DNA from: Isoetes taiwanensis
Lineage: Eukaryota > Streptophyta > Lycopodiopsida > Isoetales > Isoetaceae
Reading direction: 5' to 3'
Assembly: GCA_021234155.1 (NCBI GenBank)
Contig: JAJEKV010000063.1
Span: 776,947-840,946 of the forward strand
DNA length: 64,000 bases
Shown here piece after piece: positions 47,200 through 61,068 of this stretch. The position numbers and the translations under genes are program-made. The first letter of the stretch is position 1, and each line of letters starts with the position of its first letter. The notes under the pieces were generated by a model. That model searched no databases. It saw only the letters and a list, made by a program, of their open reading frames with translations, and was not told the DNA's origin.

Positions 47200-48850
47200 C
47201 TTTCTCAGAAGATTTAAGCCCGCAGTATCATGTCAAGGACTGCTACAACTGCTCAAGGTCCTCAAAATATCAGACATAGAAACTTCCTCGAGTTTGCCGC
47301 TACCAATGCAACTGTTAGAGCAGCTAATTGCATGCAAAATGTTGGCAGTTGTACCGTTGATACTAGTCCTCTGGGTCATGTATCGACTGCACTAGCACCT
47401 ATCTGCAAATAGGGGATGTGCCTCCATTGTCTCTTATAATTATAGGGGTTTTAAAAGAGGCAACCTATATCAACACTATTCTTTATTCCATATGCACAAG
47501 CAGGGTCATGGAAAATAACTTGTTGCTATATAACATCCTTGGTATCCTCAGCTACACATGCAAGTGGTCATGGAGGTCCTTGGCATCCTCAATTTTCTTG
47601 CACAAGGGACAATCGCTAGTGGATACAGATGCAGGACCAACATGGAAATCCCTTATTCATTGGTAGTTTGATATTTTCTGCCTATCACTCAAACTTTATC
47701 ACATGCATTCAAATATGGATAGATTGGACCTATATAATGACATTCAGTAGTACAAGCAATTGGGACAGCTTATGCTTGTTAGGAATTTCAATGCTCGTAG
47801 AGCCGTGGCAGAATTAACAAGATTCACCAGTGAGGAGGACTTGTTAGCACTTCAAATTGTAGGAGTTCTCTGGCTCGCACACTCATGGAGGTCGTCCAGT
47901 CACACGATTCAAAAGATAATTGCTTCAAATATGCGACATTTTTTAGTTCATTATCTGCAATGGCTTTCATCTTTTTACGTATGTGCAAGTAAGAATGCAA
48001 AGCAAGGAAGTGGACTTTGATCATCAATCTCTCTTCTTCACGTTAGATTGGTATGGATTACTGAAGTGGCAAATTTCGATGCTTCGGATCGACCAACAGA
48101 ATTTGGCGCCCAAGAGAAAATGCTGTGTGAAGGCCTTTGCCGTGCGATGATAATACAATGTGACGGGTCCAACACCGGACCAACACTTGCATCGGTTACA
48201 CCCAATATTGAGTATGTAAATAGAAAACACACCTATATCCATTCTCTGAGCTCTTTATCATTCCAATTGCACTGCTGGGATACTTGGACAAGCTGCTTGC
48301 ATAGAGACACAAAAAAAAAAAAAACAAATATGACAAAGAAATACTTAGGCTCAGCGCAAACAATAACCAGTAAGGGATTTTGGTTCACTGTCATAAACCT
48401 ACATGAAAACAAGAGAGAATACACAAGAAATGCGCAAGAAATATGCTAAACATTGAATATACTTGATAGAACAAAGTAGAATACAAGGGCTTGAGATAGA
48501 AGACTCAAGATTGGAATTAAACTAGAATGGTTTGACAAGAATGAGGCTCCTCTATATATATATCTAGACCAATGGTCATGATTGCGCTACTCCAACAAAT
48601 GAAGTCGTGCCAAGTGCCGAACATGCATGTGGATGCTGGTCCGATCCGGATCACACTCTATACTTAGCATTTATCTGTTAGTCCTCATAGAGGACTAACT
48701 TATAGACTATTTGGAGCCCGACCCAGACTCCAAACATTGTCGCCCTGTTGGGTCTTATTTTTTTTACTTCGGATCATCATCTCTTATCGCTATTTCGAAA
48801 CTGCTGCTTAACTTGAACACCAGCACTAAAGGAAAGCTAGTTGCGAGCCT
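47200..48850. other. No gene recognised
   Basis: Short unmatched frames only. A TATA-like TCTATATATATATCTAG lies at about 48,552 and might belong to the leader or LTR of the gypsy element that follows. Confidence 0.3.
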
Positions 48851-51800
48851 TTCTTGGAGATTTTGATATCGAAGGAGGTTGCCCATGCTCGTATACTCAA
48901 TCTCCACATCCTACACCTCATATTCTCTCTCGTCCGCAATCCCTACCACATGTTCGCACTGGTGCTTGACCGCCTTCTCCTCCACCTCATTTTGCTAATC
49001 AAACTCCTTATTATGGTCCTTTCTTGCAGTTACTTCAATCTCCGAAAAGCAACTACTTTCACATTCCACCTTTGCAATCTCTGCATCCTTCTCAACCAAC
49101 TTCTCCATACTATAGTATGGGCTTTTCTCAAGTTTCTATTAGCTCTACTTATATCAATGAATATTAGCCTTCTTAGTCTCTTCAAACTTCTGTTAATATC
49201 TATTACATGAGAGATCTTCAAATTAATAGATGGAAAACTAGGGATTGAAAATCCTGACATTCAAATCATCCAACTCAACACCTACTGCTATCTTTGTAGC
49301 CGCTGCTTTTTCTTATCCTACTTTCACCTTTTAAGAATTGTTGCCTACCTTTTCCATTCATGCACTGCTACCTACTCAAGTACCATTTTTGTCAGTTGCT
49401 ACTCAAGCTAGAGAAATCCCTCCTCCACTTCAGTTACTGTTACAAGTCTTAATCTTAAACTCTCTTTTTCAATCTTTGGCACGACTAAAGGCAAGCTCAT
49501 TTAAGATCAGAGTGCTGAAGCTCACGCCAAAAAGTTTGAGACGCCTATAGTTTTTAATGGGCACTCACAGTCGCAGATTAAGTTTTGTATTTTCTCCAAC
49601 ACGTTGCATGGTGCTCCACATCAGTGGCTTATGGCTAAAAAAAGCCATTGGGAATAAAGATGAGAAGAAATGAGGGCAATTCTCGCCCATTATGGTTCTT
49701 CAGTTGATGATCAACAACTTCTGAAGCAACTTAATGGCATGCAACAACAGATCATGGCATCTGCGTGTGACTTTGCTGATCGATAGCTTATCACTGTTAG
49801 CGAGGTCAATGAATATCCTACTAAGAGCCAGATTCCTGCATGGTTTCTTCAAGGTCTATCTCTTGTTATTTGTTTCATGACTACATACTTGAAACCCACA
49901 TCTTTAGGACAGGATATTGAACTGTTCAACCATTCAGTCAATGTATCTTCTCATGTGTCCCTCTCACGGATCTTTCTTTTATGCAGTCGATCCTTGTTTC
50001 TTAGAACTCTATGCAAACTTTAGCAGTCTCCACAACCTCAATGAAGCCCAATCTGGTGCCACATCTACAAATATCAAGGACATCTCGCCAATGAGTGCAA
50101 GTCATCAAACGGTCCTCCTCATTGTAAGCATTGCAACATGTGCAACTACAACACGGAAAAGAACATACACGCTCATCCCGTGCCTTTTTGTCCAAAAATA
50201 GGCTTTCAAGTACAAGCCACGCCTTCATTGTCGGCTCCAACTTCATATTACCAATCATAAAATCTGCAACAACAATATCCAGCATTCGCAAGCTCAACAA
50301 CAATGTCAATCTTCACGAGGTCCTTTTCATCCAGCCAAAGCTCAATGCTATAATTGTCATGAATGGGGTCACACCACTACCATGTACTCTCAACTTCTGC
50401 AAGTCCAAGTTCAACTTCTAGATATGAATCAAACAACCTTAGTATATCTCATGGCTTATCAGCTTTGGATTGCCAATAGCAAACAAGGCCTTATACCCAA
50501 TATACCTCGTCCTCCACGTGCTTCACAACCTCAGTGACTCCAGCAAGCTCCTGCTCAAGCTTATCCAAACCAACAGGCCCAGAAAGAGATCTTTCCTGCT
50601 CTTAATCTGCTAGTATAATAGTTCAGCTGGATAGGTCTTGTCTCACAGCAAGTGCACAATAGTAGACAACATCATCTCGCGGGCCCCAGGATATACAACA
50701 TACCTATGTGGTAGCTGCTATTCCACAGGATAAATAAACCAAATCTATTGACTCTAAAAAAGATTTGGAGACTTTTATGTCTCATGTCATGCCAAAACTT
50801 CGCCAAAGCCTACTCAACTTATGCATGCCGCACGAGGACGCATGTTTACTAATGTTCACGCCATTACTCGAGGTCAACAATGATCTGTAGAACTGACAAC
50901 ACCATGCCACCTTCACACAAGCAACCATATCCAAACATAGCTGCTGAGGTCGAACTTTTGCATGAGGTATCAGTATCACTATCTAAAGATCATGCGCCAG
51001 TGGACCCTGCAAGCTATCTGGCTCACATTCCACCAGAAAGTCAAGAAGAACTTGCAAAAATCAAGATTCCTCTCAGTTTAACCACTATTTTGAAGCTTTG
51101 TCCCGCTCTTCGTGCAACTTCCTTTGCCCACTGTGTTAGTTGGTGTTGTGAAATCAAACAATTGTTCAAGACTCCTTTATGACATCAAATTGGCCAATGG
51201 TCACACAACCACAAGGTATTACTCTAGAATTTATTAAGGATTGGTTGTGTCCAAGAAACTTGAGTCTATATTGGACTAGTTATGGTGCCCGGCGTTGTCG
51301 GGACAATGATAATGCTATTGCCACGCTGGTTGATCCATATTTAGTACTGTGCCATCAAGTTTAACCGGTCCATAGACCTAATGAGGATACTCTTCTTGGG
51401 TCTACTCCGACGAATGCTGCTCTCTTTTTTTGACAACCCATAGTTGTCCAGAATAAAGAAAGCCTTTGTTTTTCATGAGCGATAGTACTAAACCCCCCAG
51501 CTTTGCTTCAGCTAGCAGTGTATACCCTTACGGATGTTATTGTCGTCCCTCACATCTAAACTCCAGAAGTTGATATAATTAATTTTTGCACGAATTAGTC
51601 TATCAGACTAGCGGGCCACCTTTCCACTATCATCAATCCTTTTAAGAAGTCCAAATGCAACTTTGCTTGGAGCTATAAAGATTTATAAGACATCAAAAAA
51701 GAGTTAGGAAACTAGCCATTCCTACCAAGCCTAACTCATGTCCAATTTAGCAACGAGAATATAGGCTAAACCTCAACTATCGTGAATGTGTCAAGGCCAA

Positions 51801-53040
51801 ATTGACAAACTTCTTGCAGACGACCTCATTTATAAAGTTAAACATTCTGAGTGGGTGAGCCCCATCATCATTGCCCTCGAACAAAATGGCAGGATACGCG
51901 TCTGCTGGACTAATTCAAGCTTAATATAGCCATCGAATGTGACCATTTTCCCTTACCCTTTTTAAAATCAAGTTTTGAAGTGGTTGCAGGTCATGAAATA
52001 TATTCCTTTATGGATGGTTTTTTAAATTACAATTTGATCTCCATTTGACCGGAAGATCAATCTAAAATAACTTTTACCACGCGGGGGCACTTTTTCCTAT
52101 AAATGGCCCTCTTTGCTTTATCAAATTCTTCCTCAACTTATTAATGCATTATGCTTTATATCTTTCAATATTACATGAAAGAAAATGCCTTTCTTCAAGT
52201 TTTCTAAGATGACTTTTTTGTTTATAGTTCCATGGATCATTTCTCCAAACGAGAACTTGTCTTTCAAAATTATGATGGTTTTGACATTAGTTTAAACCTA
52301 GAGGAGTATACTTTCTATGTCACTTCTGACGTTCTTTTGGGACATGTAGTCAGCCATCATGGCATTCACCATGGATACTGTTAAAATCAATTGTGTGCTG
52401 AAAGCTTACGCGCCCACCAATATCAAGGAAATCAGATCACTTTTTGATAAAATCAATTATTATTCCACTATCGCCCCTGGTTTAGCTGCTAAAGCTGACC
52501 CCATTCATAAACTTATGGGTGACAAATCTACTTGGGTTTGGAATTAAAGGTGCTGCTCATGCAGGCCCCAATCCTCGTTCATCTACAATGGGATAAACCC
52601 ATTCATGTCTATGTTGATGTGTCAGGATTTGCCACTGGTGCTATTTTGTCTCAAGAACTTGCACCAATTAGGACAATCTATCTGTTTTGCCAGTTGGAAA
52701 TTGTCCTCCTGAGAAGAATTACTTTGCCATGGAATGTGAGACCTTGGATCTCATCTTCTATATTCAACGTTTCAAACATTATCTTTTGGGTAGCCAAACT
52801 AAATTTTATGTGGATCATCAAGCTCTTCTATATCTTATCAATAAGTCCATGCCCACAATATAAATTGCCTATTGGGTCCTTTAGTCCTTCTATTGTAAGA
52901 ATTTGCTCCCCTTGCATTCATTTATAAACCTGCAAGTCTATACTGTTCTGGATTATCTTTCACACACATTCATATAGATAATCCTTCTTCAGGGGTTTCT
53001 AATAGTTTTCCTGATGCAAAGAAAAGAACTAGATTTTAAT
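48850..53040 (+). mobile_element. Decayed Ty3/gypsy retrotransposon (gag-pol)
   Basis: Plus-strand fragments appear in the order expected of Ty3/gypsy. A gag-like region contains LHGAPHQWLMAKK (about 49,540-49,650) and a worn CCHC-like knuckle with YQGHLANECKSSNGPPHC (about 50,070-50,135). A protease-linker region lies near 51,150-51,360. Reverse transcriptase follows (51,750-52,350) with NYRECVKAKIDKLLADDLIY, then HSEWVSPIIIALEQNGRIRV, then HEIYSFMDG. The thumb/RNase H region (52,360-52,960) has KAYAPTNIKEIRSLFDKINY and HVYVDVSGFATGAILSQ. Stops and frameshifts are frequent. I see no integrase or LTR pair, so it is dead and probably 3'-truncated. Confidence 0.8.
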
Positions 53041-54060
53041 CCAGTATAGCTAGTTAAATGTCAATCTCCACATTTAAGCTATACGACAATAGTTTAATAT
53101 CTCAATGGTTGTATTATTCGAACTTCTATCTCGGCTAAGCATTGTAGCAATATGAATAATGACTAAACAATCAGAATTCGAACCCTGACTATGATCCATA
53201 CAATGAATTACAGAAGAATTACCCCCTGGGAATCTATTTTCCTGCAGCTTTTGATTTTTGGCCTGATCCCTTAAAGGATCAAGCTCTAATTAGTTCGGCC
53301 AAAACTTCTTACATTTCTATCAATCGATTTCAAACTTGCCTCTATATATTCGACAAGCTATCATCAACCTAGCCAAATTTAAATGATCCATATTCAATGG
53401 TTCATACTCATATTCAAAGTACTATCTCCTTTCAATATTCACCCTAGATCATATCTGCTTGCAGGTTTCCTTCACTACAACAAAATTTTCCCATACGAAT
53501 TTTCCATGTATGCACTCAAAAAAATATTCCTAAAAGTCTGCATCATGATCTACAATCTTTTCACTTTTTTCCAACCCACAAGAACCTTTGATGCTAAGGA
53601 GAATGTGTCTAACAATAGCTTAGCATTATGAAGATTTTTAGCCTCAGCAATTAGAAACAACAAGGTTCCAAAAAGAAGTTGCTTGATATTTGCCCATATT
53701 TATCAATCTTTAAGGCTGAAACAAAGATCCATGCTGAAATAAATTAAATATATTGATATTGGGACAATGGAAATGCCAGAAGGCAACATATGTATGCCAC
53801 CTAAACAGCACAAGGCATATGCCAGCTTCAATGCCAAAGGAAAGAAATGAATGTGCTAACTACGATCATCTAAGATGGCATGCCATGTCCTTTTCGGCCA
53901 AAACCAATATGTTTTATAAATAAGAATGGATCATGTTTGAAGTTCAACAGGAAATCCTCCAACTAAATCGAGATGTTTAAAAACCGTTGGATTCGGTCAT
54001 AGCAGTATTTTTTTTAAACTGGTTAGAGTCTTAAAAAAACTGTTCTAAAAAGTAGGCCAG
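53040..54060. other. No gene recognised
   Basis: May include unrecognisable remains of the gypsy element's 3' part. The short frame at 53,383-53,631 has no known motif. Confidence 0.3.
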
Positions 54061-54084
54061 ATCTTGTAATGCTCCATAGCAGAC

Positions 54085-55065
54085 CTTGTGTGTAAAAAGA
54101 GTTTCTGGTTATCAATAGTGGTGCAGTACTGATGACTAGTATCCGTACTAGAGGAGTACTGATAACTAGTTATCAGTATTATTCCACCCATATAAGCCCG
54201 ATAAAGTGGTTATCGGTCTTTGCCTCGACTGGTAAAAAAAAATATATGGCCTCGATATTATGTCCTCGGCTAGATATTTGGCATGTAAGGCCACCCCAGC
54301 CATCGGCCTTGTTGGATCAAACAAGCACTTTAGCACTGCAAGGGAACACATGTAGAAAGAGTTTCTTCACCAAACTCCATCCAAGGGCGAGAGGGTCGAT
54401 AACAAAAATGTGTGATCGGGTCATGCGTCCAAGGCGACACCGCCAAACATCCGGCATGCCAAATATTTGGCCTCGGACCCTCTGACAAGATCCAGCATTT
54501 TTTGGTTATCAACCTTGGACAGACCAATAACCTTACCTTGGACGGAGTTTGGTGAAGAAACTCCTTATGCATATGTTCCCTTTGAGTGTTAAAGTAATTG
54601 TTTGATCCAACAAGGCTTGATTACTTTAACCTGGAGTTATATAGACCACGTCATAATTCTTCAAACAGACCACATTTTATAATAGTCATTGAAGACAAAG
54701 ACTAAACCTCTTAAGCTTTTAACTAGTTAGCCAAGCCTTTAACTAATTAGCATTCAGGCAGGACTTAGCCTTACATGCCAAATATACAGCCCCTAATTCG
54801 TACATATTTTGTTATCAGCCTCGGCCAGATCGGTAAGCTTACCTTGGACGGAGTTTGGTGAAGAAACTCTTTGTGCTTGTGTTCCCTTGCAGTGTTAAAG
54901 TGCTTGTTTAATCCAATAAGGCTTGATTACTTAATGCTGGAGTTATATAGACCACGTCATAATTCTTCATAATTCTTCAGACAGACCACATTTATAATAG
55001 TTATGGAAGACAAAGACTAACACTCCTAAGCTTTTAACTAGTTAGCATTCGGGTAAGCATTTAAG
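54085..55065. repeat. Inverted and direct repeat cluster
   Basis: An ~80-bp word with AGTTTGGTGAAGAAACTC and GATCCAACAAGGC occurs three times: inverted at 54,305-54,385, direct at 54,536-54,616 and direct at 54,842-54,926. The two direct copies continue for over 100 bases (GAGTTATATAGACCACGTCA, CTTTTAACTAGTTAGC). A 22-bp perfect palindrome lies at 54,157-54,178 (core ACTGATAACTAGTTATCAGT). This resembles a foldback or nested non-autonomous DNA element. Confidence 0.75.
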
Positions 55066-55639
55066 ACAGAGCTTGTTACCACACTATGGTACTAGAAATT
55101 TTATGCTCGATCAATCAGAAGCTAACGATGTTATCAATCTTCAAAATTATCGTCACACATTCAATGGCCAAATTTTAGACTAATATTAGCCCTTTTGGGT
55201 CCCAAATTTTTATTGAATCCTTTGAAAACCGTTTACAGGATTTGGTGTTAAGCAAACTGATTCAACTATCACTTTGACTGCATGAGTTGCTTTCTTTTAG
55301 TCTTATAAAGCGCTTCCAAAGGCAGCAGAGCCAGCCTTTGCGAGAAATCACCCCTGCAGTTATGTAAACTGTACCCTCTTGGATTTCATATTTCATAAAC
55401 TTATATATACATTTGTATGACAAAACCTGGATGCTCGAATGACATAGATATAACATGTTGCTACTATGACCATACCACTATATGAAACTGTGTTAGATCA
55501 CAAGCTCTGTCTGTTTTTATTGTTGTGCAGCAAGGAACTTTGGTGAAGCAGAATAGCCCAGATAATATATTAACAGTGATTTTGTAAGCATTCTGCGTCA
55601 AAGATATTTTTGCATGAATGCTGAAAGGTCCTACAGTTC
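55066..55639 (-). other. Probable 3' UTR/flank of the RING-CH gene
   Basis: No coding sign. It lies directly after the stop codon on the minus strand. Confidence 0.35.
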
Positions 55640-58308
55640 TCATGCGCTGCGTCCATATATCACAAGTTCCATCTGTCCTTCCTCTTGTGTAATATGCAAA
55701 TCTGAAAGACCACGCCAGCTTCTGTACTCAAGGACCAAGCCATTTATGCACATTGCTACACCAAATCCCGAGAATGCAGCCAGGCAGATTGATAATACTG
55801 CCTCCAAGTGCACCTGTTGATAATAAAGAACTGTTATCCAGTTGGAAATGCACGTGATAGATCTGAAAGGTGGGAGGTGGCCATCATATCTTACTATGCC
55901 ATAATATACATGGGTAAAAAGAAGGACAAGTACAAACTGTAGAGCTGAATACGCCCAGATGTATCTTTTGTTCACTGCACCAAAAAGCAGTTTAGTATTA
56001 AGTCTGTACATGTATAGACAAAGCAGAATTGCAAGTTCCAGGATGCTAAGAGACGTATAGTGACTTATCTAATATTCCCAAATGCAGTGGGGAGATATAT
56101 CAAAGGACAATAAAATGTTTCCATAATCAAACAACAAGGATAGCAATATTACCAAGGGTAGATGATATAATTGAAGCAACAAGGCCTAACACGCATGCAA
56201 ATGGCAGAGCAATGGCCAGTGCACCTGAGCCCATATTTTTGACCTGACAAGAAAACCAAATATAGGGCTGCTCAGTTTTTTGCAAACATATGATTTTGCT
56301 AAAACATTTGGTTGATTATGGATGAGGACTGATAGGGTATATACACACCAGAAGCTGCTCCAGGAGACAAAAGTAAGAAAGCATGCTGATCATCATAAGC
56401 ACCGGCACATCCTGCCAGATCCTGATATAGATGGAGACATGCCCAATAAGGTAAGCTCACATATTAACAGTTGTAATTTGACTGTTACTGAAACAGGCCG
56501 TCAAACATGAAAGACCTTTGCCTGGTTGCAGCATTAACAGAAACTGCTCTCACCTAGTGACAGATGCACCTTGCAACCACTTGTTTAAACCAATATATCC
56601 ATGCATTCAGCTTCCAGATTGGTTTTGGAAATGCAGATGGCAGATATAAGGATATCTAGAGGGTGGTGGTGATGAGTGTATCAAGTCAAACAATGATGGA
56701 ACTTGGTTTAGTAACACAATAACAACCTTGAGTACATGGGGAGTTCAAGTACAGTGCATGCAAAATACAAATACTGGCTAATTACTCAAGTAACTAATGA
56801 AGAGTACAATACCCTTGTAGCCCAGATAGATGGAATGCATGTATTGGTGGCGGTGCTTCATTATTGCCACTAGGCACACGTGTGAGTGTGACAGGAAGAT
56901 TCTGAACGTTTTCTCCACAAACATCACATTTTGGGTTGCCCTTTATCCCAAACCATTTTAGAGCACACTCCTCATGTGCAAGTGCCAGCTCACCTTTACA
57001 TTTGCACTGCAACTTCCAGGTCTTTCCTTCTTTAAGGTCATCCATACAGATACGACAGACAGCTGCTTCCTCTGGTATCTCTTCTGTATTTTCATCACCT
57101 AAAATTCAGCAGTTCCCCAGAGGAACAGAAGATAGTATTACACAATGAAATACAATGTGGTTCATAGAAACACAATATGAGAAACAACTATATATGATAA
57201 TATCATCTTTTGTCAGCACTATGAAAGAACTATTTCCCAAATTTGCCATTGTAAAGGTACCTTTATTGTGTGAGGTTGATGAAATGCTCCCATCACTTGA
57301 TTTACTAGCTTCTGGGATGTCAATAGACTGATTTCCAACTGGTCGCACGAGCATGATCATTCCTTTCCCTGATCCTGCTCTAAGACTCTTTGATTTCTTC
57401 GAAGGCGCTGAGAAAGAACGTTCCATCCTTCCTTTCTTATGCAAGCTCTGTAATATGGAATTAATGGTGGTAACCAATAGAATTGCAAACATGAAAAACA
57501 CTGAAGGGCACACCTCAGGCTCTATAATACTTGCAATAGGCACACTTTGACCATCTAGAAATATAATCGGATGATCTGTCACTGGCGTTACAGGAAGTGA
57601 TGAGGTTCTTTGTGATGATAAAGAAGTAAACATCCTTGCAAAAGAGAATGGACTTGCAGCACTTTCAACTGCTTGGTGATTTTGAACTTTCAGAGGACTT
57701 AATGGTCCACTTTTGGCTCTAGACCTGAAACTAGGCCTTGATTGAAACTTGTTTTGTGACCTCTTTGTCTTGGCAGTTGGCGGAGTGGATGGCAACTTGA
57801 ATTTGTTGCCAAAATCTGCAGGATCTAATGCTGCTGGAGGTATCTGTAGCTGTAAATTTGGTCGTCTCTCTGTTCTTGAAGCAGGCAAGGTTTCAGCTAT
57901 TGTAAGTCTTCCTTCTATGTTGTTATCGTTTATCACCTGCAGAATGCAAAATAGAAATCCTAACCAGATTAACAACAGCTATATTTTCAATAGCTGAAGT
58001 ACGATGACTATCAGAATACGATAGAGAATGTAGAACACAAAACTGCTTCTATCTCTAATGAGATGTGGAAAGCTTGATTTCAGATGTGAGAATGTCTATA
58101 AGCAGGAAATTGCCTTGTCAAAAATGTTAAAGAGCAAAGTAGCATCTAATAGCATGATTGCACTAATTTGCTCATGTACAACCTCACGCTAATAAGATGA
58201 ATTTTTGAAATTAGATGGCAGCAAGCTGGAAAAGCAAAATACCTTAGGAGGATCATCAAAAGAGCTGGATGGTGATGCAGCATCGTCCCTGCTTACAGTA
58301 GGCGCCAT
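55640..58308 (-). CDS. RING-CH (RINGv) E3 ubiquitin ligase with four membrane spans, 8 exons
   Basis: Exons, minus strand: 58,308-58,243; 57,936-57,514; 57,447-57,261; 57,098-56,813; 56,421-56,349; 56,243-56,153; 55,974-55,895; 55,813-55,640. All borders are GT-AG, phases agree, and the sum is 1,380 nt (459 aa plus stop). An N-terminal Ser/Pro-rich region contains RTSSLPVTP, a mark of this plant family. The RING-CH finger is complete: C240, C243, C257, C259, H267, C270, C283, C286 (C4HC3). Four hydrophobic spans follow (about 326-345, 352-372, 381-400, 406-427). Such proteins are membrane-anchored E3 ligases that pass ubiquitin from an E2; the substrate is unknown. The start was chosen for GCTATGGCG context and because exon 1 joins exon 2 in phase. 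Intron 2 is only 66 nt and open in frame (see findings). Confidence 0.85.
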
Positions 58309-59288
58309 AGCAGTTTTTTTAATTCTACAGCTGTCTAAGTCCGACGGTTCTCATTTCAAGCCATTGTTGACATTCATGCCGAAAAGATATAAATCCGGAG
58401 CGCAATGATCTTTGCATAGTCTTACAGTCTCTCTCGATTGCATTAACCTATTATTTTCCAAGAACCCATTTCCATATCGATTTAGCTCCAATCAAGATTA
58501 GGCGCTCGCTTCCCTGATGGGCCAATGTAAGAATCAAATCCAGAAAAAATCATGAAAAATCATTCCAAGCATTTGCTTTTAGCCTAATATGAACCTGCGG
58601 CTTCTTGAAAGATCAAAGATGCCAATCAAAAGAATTCCACCGTATAAAGATTTATTCCCACTTTATGGAAAAGAATGCCCCGGTGCGCGGGCCCGGAACA
58701 ATGCAAGCAGAAATGAGATTGTAAAAAGTACTCACAGCTCCGGAATGCTATGAGAATCCGATTCCGGCAGAGTTCGAGCTCAAAACGAAAGAACTGACTG
58801 GAGCCATGAGCTGCAAAGACAAGATATGTCGGGTTTGGCAAAGGCATGCACAGGCTTCGAAAATTGGAACAACTTCTTCTGCTCGATCAACCGTCCATGC
58901 ACTGCAGTCTACGGTATCACTCATGCATTTCTTTTGCATTTCCATTCCTTCTATTTTCGTTCCTCAGTTCTTGTTGAAGGTTCGCATGAGGAATAGTACC
59001 TCTTATTGCACCTTTTAGCTTGGAAACATAGCCCAAGCAACTTCATGAAAATTTTGCCTGCTGCTTTATATAACTTGAGAATTCTATTCTATTCTCTAGT
59101 TTTCCTCCTGCTCCTCACCATTTCTATGGGAAATTTTCATACTTTTCTAAATCTTCTTTAACCGTAACCAACGTGACCTTAAAATTACTTGAGATTATGG
59201 CTTAGGTAGTTTTCAGGTAACTTTTAGGTGATTTATCATTCAAAATTTGTGGCGGCGCTCTGCGGGCGCCACCATCTCCCATTATACA
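58309..59288 (-). other. 5' flank of the RING-CH gene
   Basis: Expected to hold the leader and promoter of the minus-strand gene. No clear TATA box was fixed. Short open frames on both strands near 58,626-59,018 have no recognisable motif. Confidence 0.3.
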
Positions 59289-59393
59289 CCATGATACAGA
59301 AAATATACAGAAATTATCATGGTTCATGATACAGAAGTTCATTACCGAACATGATACAGAAGTTCATTATAGAACATGAACATGATAGTTCAC
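59289..59393. repeat. 25-bp short tandem repeat
   Basis: CATGATACAGAAGTTCATTA occurs at 59,325 and 59,350, with diverged copies on each side. Confidence 0.8.
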
Positions 59394-59753
59394 TGTTTCA
59401 AATAAGAAAACGACAGCTCCATTTCCAAAATGGATCTCTTCCAAAATGGATCAACCAATACATCAGACAGAGTTCAAAAGCAAATTTAAAATTGAAGCAA
59501 ATATAGAACCGACACTGTTTCAAATTTCAAAACAAAAGTTACATTTCTAAAATGGATTACTTCCATCATATAAAAACCAAAATTCCATGTGATATGAAAG
59601 TTATCAGATCAGATCAGTTCACATCCGCAACTAAAGTTCAGATTCTTTATATCAGAAATCAAGGCACCTTTGGTATAGCAGCGAACACGTTCTCCACTAT
59701 TACATATTGAAAAGAAAGTAACTAAATAGTTAAACTAAAACACAGAAACATAC

Positions 59754-61037
59754 CTCAGTTGCAACTTTTCCTTTCTTGTCACCAAGAGTCGCCAACCCAA
59801 CTTTCTCACCACTAGAACTTCCTCCAGCATTAAATGCTGTCATCATTGCACTCTTCTTAGTTTTTTGCTACTGAAGAACATCACTGTAAACCTTCAAAGA
59901 ACCATCATCGTTATAGGGACATTCTAGAATATTCATGCAGCATCAACCTGCATTTCTTTAGTTCTGTCATATCTAGAATACACAAAAACCAGTTAACAAG
60001 AGTACACAAAAGCAAACAGGTAGTCAAATAAAACAAACTCGCTTACTTTTTATATGAATTGACATTTCGATGACCAGTTATCAACATCCCAATTTCAGGT
60101 GGAGATCCAACCATTGATAACCTCGAAACCAGTGTCACAAACGACTCTTGTTTGTTATTTCTATATCACTCACCAAACTGCCCATACACTGCAACCAAGT
60201 GCGAATTTTGTTGACACCCATTGGTACCTTCTAGTACCATGCCTGCAATAAAACAAATATTGAAGACTGTTGTTAAAAAAAAAAAATAGAAATACAATAA
60301 AGTTAGAAAACTTACGTTATATCTTGGATTACAAATTGTTTGCAGGAAAAAAGCCCGTGGTTGATCATTATCCTTCTCTGGCAAATGCCTAACATATTGC
60401 TTGAATGTCTCGACAAAGTCTGTTTCATAACTCCAAATCGGCGGGCGGAGATGAGAATCATCAAACCTATTCATGCTGATGTGCCAATTCTTTGAAACCC
60501 GCTTCCTGTACATAACATCATCTCCATACTCATCGCTACACAGATTCACATCACAATTAAGAACTCCATGGAGCTCTGCGTGCCCTCGAATCCCAAACCT
60601 GGAAACCATGTAATAGGCTAGCCGTTTCTGACAACCTGAAATAAAACATAAGTTATTAGAAACCTATTCTTACGTACACAAAAGAAACAATTCAAACTAT
60701 AAAATTATTTATGAGTAAATTTAAAATTACCTGTATTATGTGTGTTTTGATGATCGCGTTCTGCTAATAATTCACATTCCAGTTTGAAACTTATTTCAGC
60801 TGTCTTCTTTTTTGTCGCTGCATCAACTCCAGCACGTCGCAACCGTTCTGCAGCACCAATAAAAACCTTGCAGGCTCTAGCAAATAATGGATGATGCAAG
60901 ATGTTAAATCGCGGCCGATCAATTCCAGTTTGTTCAATTATCATATCCTGCTTTTTCCTGATTATACGACCAATGGCTCTGAAAAGGTTATTCAAACTGC
61001 ACAAACAATAGAAAACAATTAGAATTAAAAAAAAAAC

Positions 61038-61068
<31 letters not shown>

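Noticed and set aside
48104-48120. TGGCGCCCAAGAG as a tRNA primer-binding site for the gypsy element
   Set aside because: Only the first eight bases fit a primer site and no LTR end precedes it; chance match is likely.
55640-56011. 123-codon frame as a separate small gene
   Set aside because: It is exons 7-8 of the RING-CH gene read through an 81-nt intron.
57106-57975. 289-codon frame as an intronless gene
   Set aside because: It runs through splice sites; cutting at GT-AG borders gives exons whose phases agree with the RING-CH model.
60166-60609. 147-codon frame as a complete gene
   Set aside because: It is exon 3 of the recombinase extended into intron and out-of-frame exon 4 sequence.
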